The notes under the pieces were generated by a model that did no database searches, was not told where the DNA came from, and saw nothing but the letters and a program-made list of their open reading frames with translations. Positions 25,413 to 31,540 of a stretch of DNA of 36,858 nucleotides are shown one piece after another. The stretch is taken from assembly GCA_004556005.1 (NCBI GenBank), contig SFJA01000008.1:1-36858 (forward strand). Reading direction: 5' to 3'. The DNA comes from Bacteroidales bacterium (GTDB taxonomy: Bacteria; Bacteroidota; Bacteroidia; Bacteroidales; UBA932). The position numbers were made by a program, and so were the translations under genes. The first letter of the stretch is position 1. Every line of letters begins with the position of its first letter.

Positions 25413-25423
25413 TCACCCCCTTT
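25413..25423 (-). promoter_or_regulatory. extended Shine-Dalgarno site of rpsU
   Basis: AAAGGGGGTGA on the minus strand pairs over 11 bases with the usual 16S 3' end (AAAGGAGGTGA, one A-to-G change that still allows a G-U pair). It ends 8 nt before the ATG. Such a site is exceptional in this phylum and in this window. Confidence 0.8.
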
Positions 25424-25437
25424 TTCTTTAGCGGTCG

Positions 25438-25468
25438 CAAAGGTACTCATTAATTTTTTATTTGCAAA
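25438..25468 (-). promoter_or_regulatory. -33/-7 promoter of rpsU
   Basis: TTTG (25468-25465), a 19-nt spacer and TACCTTTG (25445-25438). Box sequences and spacing are identical to those of the tRNA-fMet promoter. It gives a leader of about 25-30 nt containing the Shine-Dalgarno site. Confidence 0.85.
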
Positions 25469-25502
25469 TAGTTTTGAACGATATCTTTCAATATTAAAGA
25501 GT

Positions 25503-25510
25503 TAATTTTG
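25503..25510 (+). promoter_or_regulatory. -7 element upstream of the esterase gene
   Basis: TAATTTTG matches TAnnTTTG, 44 nt before the ATG at 25555. The nearest TTTG (25473-25476) is 26 nt away, somewhat too far, so only the -7 box is convincing. Confidence 0.4.
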
Positions 25511-25554
25511 TATTCACCTTGCGCTCCCCAATAACGTGGGAGGCGACCGATACC

Positions 25555-26988
25555 ATGAACTGTACAAAATTTCTGAAACTTTGCATACCGGCGGTGCTGG
25601 TTTTGCTCGCCCGCCTCTTTCTGTCCTTTTCCGCTTCGGCCCAGTCCTCCGGCGAATGTTTGAGGGTCGCCTGCGTGGGGAACAGCATTACCTATGGTGC
25701 CTGTATAGACAACCGGGACCGCGACAGTTATCCCGCCGTCCTTTCTCAAATGCTCGGAAAAGGCTATGAGGTGCGCAATTACGGTGTCAGCGCCCATACT
25801 CTTTTAAGCAAGGGCGACCATCCTTATGTCACTGCCAGGCAGTACAAGGCGGCGTTGCAATTCAATCCTGATATCGTCGTCATAAAGTTGGGAACCAATG
25901 ACAGCAAGCCGCAGAACTGGCAGTATGCCGATGACTTCGAGTCCGACTATGGCTCTCTGATAGAGTCATTCCGTGCTCTGCCGGCCAATCCGCGTATCAT
26001 TCTGTGCCTGCCTACCGCTTCTTTCAATCCAAAACATGACATAAGAGACAGCGTCGTGCTGTATGGAGTCATACCGCGCATTATCAGAACTGCCGAGAAA
26101 TATGGATTGGAAATACTTGATTGTCATTCTCTTACGGCCAATATGCCTGAGCGCTTTCCCGATGGCATACATCCTGACCGCGAGGGTGCCGCGATACTTG
26201 CCGCTGCCGTTTACGGCCAGATTACAGGAAAGAAACTCACTTTGAACCAGGACTTCCGCCTGCAGCCTTTCCCGGGCATCAGGTCGAAGTGGCGCGGATT
26301 TGACAAGTACGAATTTTCCTTTGAAGGCAGGACCGCAATCGTGGTGAGCCCCGTTTCGCCTCTTCCGGGCCGGCCGTGGATATGGAGACCGGCGTTCTTC
26401 GGCGCATTCCCGGCAGTTGACGTTGCGATGCTAGCACTGGGGTATCACGTTGTATATTACGACGTTACTCACTTGTACGGCAGTCCGCGCTCTCAGGATA
26501 TGGGAGACCGATTCTATGCTTATATGCGCAAGTACTACGACTTTTCGGAGAAGGTGATTATGGAAGGATTCAGCCGCGGCGGCCTGTTCGCTGTCAACTG
26601 GGCTGCCCGCAATCCCGACAAGGTAAGCTGCATCTACCTCGATGCGCCGGTTTGCGATATCTACAGCTGGCCGGGAAAGGAAAGGGCTGAACTTTTCGAC
26701 GCATTCGTAGCCGAATGGGGACTTTCCGCCCAGGAAGCCGATAATTTCAGGGACAACCCGCTTGACCACCTCAAGCCGCTTGCAAAGGCGCACGTTCCAA
26801 TCGTTGCGGTAGCTGGAGACTCGGACGCCACGGTTCCATATGAGGACAATCTGAAGAAACTCGCCGAGCGTTACAGGAAACTGGGCGGCAAGATAGATGT
26901 CATATTGAAGGAGGGATGCGACCATCATCCGCACAGTCTGGATGCCCCGGCACCCATTGTACGGCTTATTCTTGATGCAGTTCTCTGA
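25555..26988 (+). CDS. two-domain esterase: SGNH (GDSL-like) plus alpha/beta hydrolase
   Basis: A secreted 477-residue protein with a signal peptide ending near SASAQ (residue 30). Domain 1 (about 35-225) is an SGNH hydrolase: nucleophile S44 in VGNSITYG (GNS instead of the usual GDS), GTND at 113-116, and the D203/H206 pair in DGIHPDREG. Domain 2 (about 245-477) is an alpha/beta hydrolase: nucleophile S340 in EGFSRGG, acid D424 in AGDSDATVP, and histidines 457-460 in CDHHPH. Both catalytic sets appear intact. Such pairs would suit deacylation of polysaccharides (for example acetyl esters), but the substrate is inferred only. The ATG at 25555 is chosen because it opens the signal peptide. The end overlaps the sirtuin gene by 23 bp. 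Confidence 0.85.
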   Translation: MNCTKFLKLCIPAVLVLLARLFLSFSASAQSSGECLRVACVGNSITYGACIDNRDRDSYPAVLSQMLGKGYEVRNYGVSAHTLLSKGDHPYVTARQYKAALQFNPDIVVIKLGTNDSKPQNWQYADDFESDYGSLIESFRALPANPRIILCLPTASFNPKHDIRDSVVLYGVIPRIIRTAEKYGLEILDCHSLTANMPERFPDGIHPDREGAAILAAAVYGQITGKKLTLNQDFRLQPFPGIRSKWRGFDKYEFSFEGRTAIVVSPVSPLPGRPWIWRPAFFGAFPAVDVAMLALGYHVVYYDVTHLYGSPRSQDMGDRFYAYMRKYYDFSEKVIMEGFSRGGLFAVNWAARNPDKVSCIYLDAPVCDIYSWPGKERAELFDAFVAEWGLSAQEADNFRDNPLDHLKPLAKAHVPIVAVAGDSDATVPYEDNLKKLAERYRKLGGKIDVILKEGCDHHPHSLDAPAPIVRLILDAVL

Positions 26989-27676
26989 CAAACTCTTCCA
27001 TCCCCTCGCAGGCCTTTTTCCTGATATGGGTGATGCGTCGGTCGTAAAGAGGAATCTCGGCCGGGTCGATTATCCATATCGGTGTGGATGCGCGTGCGTA
27101 TCGGTATAGTCCGGCGGCAGGATAAACCTGCAGGGACGTGCCGATGATAAGCAGTATGTCGGCCTTCTCGACCAGGTCAATTGCGCGCTCGAGTTTCGGG
27201 ACGGCTTCTCCGAAAAACACTATGTGCGGCCTGTATTGTGCCCCGTTCGGCGCAATGTCGCCTATGTTCACTTCCCCGTAGCCGCAATCGACCACGTACT
27301 GCTCGCTGAATCCGTCACTTTCGTTGCAGGTGTTCTCCGGCCTTATCTTGGTCGCTTCGCCGTGCAGATGTACGACGTGAGTTGAACCTGCCCTTTCGTG
27401 CAGATTGTCAATGTTTTGCGTAATGACGTCCACTATATAGTCCTTCTCCAGTCCGGCAATTGCTCGGTGAGCTTCATTTGGACGGGCCTCGGCCAGCTTG
27501 CGCCGCTGAATGTTGTAAAATTCAAGTACTTTGCCGGGCTGCCTTTCCCAAGCCTCTGCTGAAGCTACCTCATACGGGTCGATCCCGTCCCAGAGACCTC
27601 CGTTGTCCCTGTAGGTTGAAAGCCCGCTCTCGGCGCTTACTCCCGCGCCCGACAATACAACTATCCTTTTTTTCAT
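26966..27676 (-). CDS. NAD-dependent protein deacylase (sirtuin, CobB-like)
   Basis: Removes acyl groups from lysines using NAD. The 236-residue protein shows the NAD-binding GAGVSAESGLSTYRDNGGLW (10-29), TQNIDNLH (86-93), catalytic H105 in VHLHGE, and IIGTSLQVYPA. The zinc ribbon normally has two CxxC pairs; here only single cysteines remain (C117 and C131), so structural zinc binding is doubtful. The Y-N-A-R motif that favours succinyl/malonyl-lysine in E. coli CobB reads Y54-N-I-Q57, so the arginine is replaced. The ATG at 27676 matches the family start; an ATG at 27694 overlapping the upstream stop is possible. It lies 7 bp after the ATPase gene. Confidence 0.92.
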   Translation of the reverse strand: MKKRIVVLSGAGVSAESGLSTYRDNGGLWDGIDPYEVASAEAWERQPGKVLEFYNIQRRKLAEARPNEAHRAIAGLEKDYIVDVITQNIDNLHERAGSTHVVHLHGEATKIRPENTCNESDGFSEQYVVDCGYGEVNIGDIAPNGAQYRPHIVFFGEAVPKLERAIDLVEKADILLIIGTSLQVYPAAGLYRYARASTPIWIIDPAEIPLYDRRITHIRKKACEGMEEFVRELHQE

Positions 27677-27683
27677 AAGAGTG

Positions 27684-28850
27684 TCAGTCGTCATTTATAT
27701 TGAAGAAATACCTCTTTGCCCAGTATTCGAAGAGGGGGTCGAGAACCACCGGCTCGTCCTTTTCATCAAAGGTGATTATCTCCTTCTTGCACAGAGCGTC
27801 CCGCAGACGCTTCACGTTTGCCGACGAGTTCAGCCGGTACTTGCCAATAACTTCGGTACTGCTGAATTTCTTGTGCCCGTCAAGTATTGCCCTCAAAAGG
27901 CAGAGCTGGAACGTTGTCAGGTCATCCATAGTGCTGCGGAACCTCGGCTCGTGAATCGAAATCAGCGTGTCCAGCGCCTCGAGAAGAATTGGTTCCATAA
28001 TATAACCCTTTGACAAAGAATCACATATCGCTGCAAAATGGTTGATGTACCAGATGTTCCCCCTGAACAGCTTGCACACCCCAATCATCAGATCCCTGTC
28101 CAGCACCTTGCCGCTTGCCATAAAGCCCCTGATGATCTGGTCTATGATTTCCTTGTTTTCAAAGCCGCTCAACTTCAGATGTTCCACTTGCCTGAAATAG
28201 AATTTGCGGTGCTCGAAAATCTCCTTCATCGCATTGACGCGCGAGCCGACGAAAATGAAACTGCACCACTTGCGAAGCTCGGGTTCCAGATTCTCAAACA
28301 CCTTTTGCTGAATCCTGCAGACACGCTCGCCGTCCTCGGTAAGCATAATGTTCTGATACTCTTCGAGTACAACGTACATCTTCTGCGCCTTGGCGCCCGC
28401 AATGCGGTAAGGCAGCTCCAGCAGGCTCCTGATGTCGTTGTCGTCTATGTCCCAGTTCAGGGACAGGATCCTTCCGCTGTCGCTGAACTGCTGCACGTCG
28501 TGCACGAAATGAGTCTGAGGAAGCAGCCGCGACACCGTCTCTGCATAATCCGACACGCTCAGCTGCGCGGACTTGATGACAGCCGATCCCAGCCCCAGCA
28601 GGTAGTCGGCAATCGTCCTGACGTTGAGCAGGGAGAATTCTGCCGTGCAGAACTGCATCGAGCTTATGCGCATATTGTAGAAAGTCTGGCGTATGAGTGA
28701 GCTCTTGCCCGTCTTTTCCGGCTCGTAGATGGCGACGTTCTCGCTCTGGCTGAGCAGGTTGCCGAGTATGGATATGTCGCCGCGCCGGCCTATGTTGTTT
28801 TTGCCGGTTACCGGTTTGTTGTACACGAAATTGCCATCCATATGTAACAC
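27684..28850 (-). CDS. P-loop ATPase with winged-helix-like C-terminus
   Basis: A 388-residue member of the archaeal-ATPase-like (STAND/AAA-related) group common in Bacteroidota; its function is unknown. The P-loop is EPEKTGKSS (43-51), with glutamate at the usual first glycine. A Walker B-like strand K-M-Y-V-V-L-E-E-Y lies at 157-165, and a sensor-like FIFVGSRVNAM near 210. The C-terminal ~80 residues look like a winged helix (FSSTEVIGKYRLNSSANVKRLRDALCKKEII), followed by DPLFEYWAKRYFF as in related ATPases. Either ATG 28850 or 28841 may be used. It is probably cotranscribed with the sirtuin gene downstream. Confidence 0.82.
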   Translation of the reverse strand: MLHMDGNFVYNKPVTGKNNIGRRGDISILGNLLSQSENVAIYEPEKTGKSSLIRQTFYNMRISSMQFCTAEFSLLNVRTIADYLLGLGSAVIKSAQLSVSDYAETVSRLLPQTHFVHDVQQFSDSGRILSLNWDIDDNDIRSLLELPYRIAGAKAQKMYVVLEEYQNIMLTEDGERVCRIQQKVFENLEPELRKWCSFIFVGSRVNAMKEIFEHRKFYFRQVEHLKLSGFENKEIIDQIIRGFMASGKVLDRDLMIGVCKLFRGNIWYINHFAAICDSLSKGYIMEPILLEALDTLISIHEPRFRSTMDDLTTFQLCLLRAILDGHKKFSSTEVIGKYRLNSSANVKRLRDALCKKEIITFDEKDEPVVLDPLFEYWAKRYFFNINDD

Positions 28851-28863
28851 AATTGTTTCTCTG

Positions 28864-28893
28864 CAAAAATACTAAATAATTTGCTATGTCAAA
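28864..28893 (-). promoter_or_regulatory. -33/-7 promoter of the ATPase-sirtuin pair
   Basis: On the minus strand TTTG (28893-28890), an 18-nt spacer and TATTTTTG (28871-28864). The ATG at 28850 follows 13 nt later. It is interleaved with the divergent rplU promoter. Confidence 0.6.
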
Positions 28894-28911
28894 TAATTTT
28901 GCGTACATTTG
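28880..28911 (+). promoter_or_regulatory. -33/-7 promoter of rplU-rpmA
   Basis: TTTG (28880-28883), a 20-nt spacer and TACATTTG (28904-28911), an exact consensus match. Transcription near 28916-28919 gives a leader of about 85 nt. The -33 box lies within the span of the divergent ATPase promoter, so the two may compete. Confidence 0.8.
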
Positions 28912-28930
28912 CAACCCATTTTTGAGATGA

Positions 28931-29003
28931 CCGTCAAGCTTGTGATTAAGAGCCGCCCCGATGGCGGACGCTTGCGGCCGGAACTTTTAAACAAGTTTTA
29001 TTT
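28931..29003 (+). ncRNA. structured 5' leader of rplU-rpmA
   Basis: The leader folds into an outer stem, 28931-28939 (CCG, bulged T, CAAGC) with 28970-28977 (GCTTG, CGG). It encloses an inner stem, 28953-28957 (CCGCC) with 28963-28967 (GGCGG), with a 5-nt loop. A further small hairpin (28982-28986 AACTT with 28993-28997 AAGTT) ends 6 nt before the ATG. Ribosomal protein genes are often controlled by such leaders, and an L21 leader is known in Firmicutes. I do not recognise this one as a named family; the regulatory role is inference. Confidence 0.55.
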
Positions 29004-29315
29004 ATGTACGCAATCGTAGACATTGCAGGTCAGCAGTTTAAAGTAGAAGCTGGCAATGAGATCTTTGTGCAGAGGCTTGCCGATGCCAAGGGTGCTGATG
29101 TGGAGTTCAAGAAGGTGCTTCTCGTCGCAGATGACGCTGCCGTGAAGGTAGGTACTCCTTATGTAGAGGGCGCAGTAGTCAAGGCTACCGTACTCGATGA
29201 TGAATGCAGGGCAGACAAGGTGATTGTATTTAAGAAGATCCGCCGCAAGGGTTTCCAGAAACTCAACGGACACCGTCAGCTCCTTACCAAGATCAAAATC
29301 AACGAAATCGCTTAA
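29004..29315 (+). CDS. rplU: 50S ribosomal protein bL21
   Basis: A 103-residue large-subunit protein that binds 23S rRNA. The start MYAIVDIAGQQFKVEAGNEIFVQRL and the C-terminal KIRRKGFQKLNGHRQLLTKI are typical of the family. It stands first in the conserved rplU-rpmA pair, 12 bp before rpmA, behind a strong promoter and a structured leader. Confidence 0.98.
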   Translation: MYAIVDIAGQQFKVEAGNEIFVQRLADAKGADVEFKKVLLVADDAAVKVGTPYVEGAVVKATVLDDECRADKVIVFKKIRRKGFQKLNGHRQLLTKIKINEIA

Positions 29316-29327
29316 TTCTGAAAGACT

Positions 29328-29588
29328 ATGGCACACAAGAAAGGTCAATCAAGTTCAAAGAACGGTCGTGAGTCGCAGAGCAAACGCTTGGGTCTCAAGA
29401 AGTTTGGTGGTGAAGTTGTAAAGGCAGGCAACATCATCGTACGTCAGAGAGGTACTGTTCACAATCCTGACAAGAATGTCGGAATGGGCAAGGACCACAC
29501 TCTTTATGCTCTCATAGACGGAACAGTTAAGTTCACCCGCAAGAGGGAGAATAAATCCTATGTTTCGGTAATTCCTTTTGAGAACTGA
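29328..29588 (+). CDS. rpmA: 50S ribosomal protein bL27
   Basis: An 86-residue protein whose N-terminus reaches the peptidyl-transferase centre. It begins MAHKKGQSSSKNGRESQSKR, without the cleavable N-terminal extension known from Firmicutes, and contains GGEVVKAGNIIVRQRGT and GMGKDHTLYALIDG. A terminator follows 22 bp after the stop. Confidence 0.98.
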   Translation: MAHKKGQSSSKNGRESQSKRLGLKKFGGEVVKAGNIIVRQRGTVHNPDKNVGMGKDHTLYALIDGTVKFTRKRENKSYVSVIPFEN

Positions 29589-29610
29589 TCTCGGAGGAGA
29601 CACAATAGAT

Positions 29611-29646
29611 GGGCTTGCACTTCGAGACAGGTGTAGGCCCTTTTTT
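29611..29646 (+). terminator. intrinsic terminator after rpmA
   Basis: A 10-bp stem (29611-29620 GGGCTTGCAC with 29631-29640 GTGTAGGCCC, two G-U pairs), a 10-nt loop and six T residues (29641-29646). serS starts only 15 bp later, so some read-through into serS is likely, or serS uses an unrecognised promoter. Confidence 0.88.
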
Positions 29647-29660
29647 AATATTTTCAAGTT

Positions 29661-30932
29661 ATGTTGACACTTAAAACCTTACGCGATAACCCGCAACTGG
29701 TTGTCGATAAACTAAAAATCAAGAATTTTGACGCATCCGCGATAGTGGATAAGGTGCTTGAACTCGACAGGAAGCGTCGTGCCCTACAGACGGAAAGCGA
29801 TTCCCTGATCGCCCAGCAGAGGCAGAAGGCTGCCGAAATAGGCTCCCTGATGAAACAGGGCCTGCGTGACGCTGCAGAAAAGGTCAAGGCCGATGTCGCT
29901 GCGCTCAAAGCAAGGTCAAACGAGCTCATCGCAGGAATGAACGAGGCCAGCGAGGAGATGGAGAAGCAGCTTGTCCTTATGCCTAACCTCCCGTGCGAAC
30001 TCATAAAGCCTGGCAAAGGAGCTGAGGATAATGAGATAGTAAAGATGGGCGGCCCGGAAGTGAAACTTCCGGAAGGCGCCCTTCCTCACTGGGAACTGGC
30101 AAAGAAGTACGATATCATTGACTTTGATCTCGGAGTAAAGATAACGGGAGCCGGATTCCCTGTATATAAAGATAAGGGAGCCAAGCTCCAGAGAGCTCTC
30201 ATCAACTTCTTCCTCGATTGCAACACCGCAGCCGGTTACAAGGAAGTTGAGCCGCCTGTAGTTGTCAACAAGGACTCAGGATTCGGAACCGGTCAGCTTC
30301 CTGACAAGGAAGGCCAGATGTATCACGCCGAGGTGGATGACTTCTATCTTGTTCCTACGGCCGAAGTGCCTGTAACCAACATTTTCCGTGACGTCATCCT
30401 CAATCAGGACCAGATTCCTCAGAAGCTCACCGCATATACGCCTTGCTTCCGCCGCGAGGCCGGTTCATACGGAAAGGATGTGAGAGGTCTCAACCGCCTG
30501 CATCAGTTCGACAAGGTGGAGATTGTGCGCGTGGAAAAGCCGGAAAACAGTTATGCCGCTCTTGATGAGATGGTTGCACACGTGGAGAGCATAGTGAACA
30601 AGCTCGGCCTCAAGTACAGGATACTTCGCCTTTGCGGAGGTGATATGAGTTTCACTTCAGCAATTACCTACGACTTTGAACTCTGGTCTGCAGCTCAGCA
30701 GCGCTGGCTAGAGATTTCTTCAGTCTCAAACTTCGAGAGCTATCAGTCAAACCGTCTGCATCTGCGCTACCGCGACGAGGAAGGCAAGATTCAGCTTGCC
30801 CACACTCTCAACGGCAGCTCACTGGCCCTTCCGAGGGTGGTTGCAGCGCTTCTTGAGGACAACCAGACTCCTGAAGGAATCGTAATTCCTGAAGTATTGC
30901 GTCCTTACACCGGATTTGACATTATCAAATAG
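29661..30932 (+). CDS. serS: seryl-tRNA synthetase
   Basis: Charges tRNA-Ser (and tRNA-Sec where present); class II. The 423 residues have the N-terminal antiparallel coiled-coil arm (about 28-100) that grips the long variable arm of tRNA-Ser. The catalytic domain contains the TAEVPVTN serine-binding loop, motif 2 PCFRREAGSYGKDVRGLNRLHQF and motif 3 with LNGSSLALPRVVAALLEDNQ. The length is normal and nothing is missing. It is followed 4 bp later by ruvC. Confidence 0.97.
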   Translation: MLTLKTLRDNPQLVVDKLKIKNFDASAIVDKVLELDRKRRALQTESDSLIAQQRQKAAEIGSLMKQGLRDAAEKVKADVAALKARSNELIAGMNEASEEMEKQLVLMPNLPCELIKPGKGAEDNEIVKMGGPEVKLPEGALPHWELAKKYDIIDFDLGVKITGAGFPVYKDKGAKLQRALINFFLDCNTAAGYKEVEPPVVVNKDSGFGTGQLPDKEGQMYHAEVDDFYLVPTAEVPVTNIFRDVILNQDQIPQKLTAYTPCFRREAGSYGKDVRGLNRLHQFDKVEIVRVEKPENSYAALDEMVAHVESIVNKLGLKYRILRLCGGDMSFTSAITYDFELWSAAQQRWLEISSVSNFESYQSNRLHLRYRDEEGKIQLAHTLNGSSLALPRVVAALLEDNQTPEGIVIPEVLRPYTGFDIIK

Positions 30933-30936
30933 GCGC

Positions 30937-31494
30937 GTGATACAGTCACGTACCATACTCGGAATCGACCCCGGAACCAACCTGCTTGGTTTCGGGATTG
31001 TCCGTGTAGATGCGGCAGGCAAAGCTCACTTTGTGGATATGGGCGTGGTGGACCTGCGCAAGATGCCTGACAACTACGAAAAGCTTAATATTATCTTCAA
31101 CAAGGTCGGAGCACTTTGTGACCTTCATCACCCTGACGATCTTGCCATCGAGTCTCCTTTTTACGGACGAAACGCGCAGGTAATACTCAAGCTTGGCCGT
31201 GCCCAGGGTGCGGCTATGATTGCTGCCCTGAGCAGGGACATTCCCGTGTATGAATACGCCCCGCGAAAGGTCAAAATGGCAATCTGCGGCAATGGAGCGG
31301 CATCCAAGGAACAAGTTTCACTCATCGTGGAAAAAAGCCTTGGCATAAATATTGCTTCGCAGCACCTCGATGCAACGGACGCCCTCGGAATAGCGATGTG
31401 CCATTACTATCAGCTGAAAAGCCCACTCAGCGGGCAAGGCGCTTCAAGTTCCTGGGAAAAATTCATCAAGTTGAACCCCGACCGCATCAAGTGA
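30937..31494 (+). CDS. ruvC: Holliday junction resolvase RuvC
   Basis: A dimeric endonuclease that cuts Holliday junctions, working with RuvAB. From the GTG at 30937 it is 185 residues. The four acidic catalytic residues are visible: D11 in GIDPGT, E72 in AIESPFYG, and D145 and D148 in HLDATDA. The GTG start, 4 bp after the serS stop, is chosen because no ATG precedes the conserved ILGIDPG; a TTG at 30916 inside serS is less likely. ruvA and ruvB are not in the window. Confidence 0.94.
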   Translation: MIQSRTILGIDPGTNLLGFGIVRVDAAGKAHFVDMGVVDLRKMPDNYEKLNIIFNKVGALCDLHHPDDLAIESPFYGRNAQVILKLGRAQGAAMIAALSRDIPVYEYAPRKVKMAICGNGAASKEQVSLIVEKSLGINIASQHLDATDALGIAMCHYYQLKSPLSGQGASSSWEKFIKLNPDRIK

Positions 31495-31540
31495 TTCAAA
31501 GGGAAGGATTTTCCCGTAACTGTTTTATTCTGAACTATAG

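Noticed and set aside
28038..28700. 220-codon open frame on the plus strand opposite the ATPase
   Set aside because: It mirrors the ATPase codons and shows no start signals or domain; the minus-strand protein has P-loop and C-terminal motifs.
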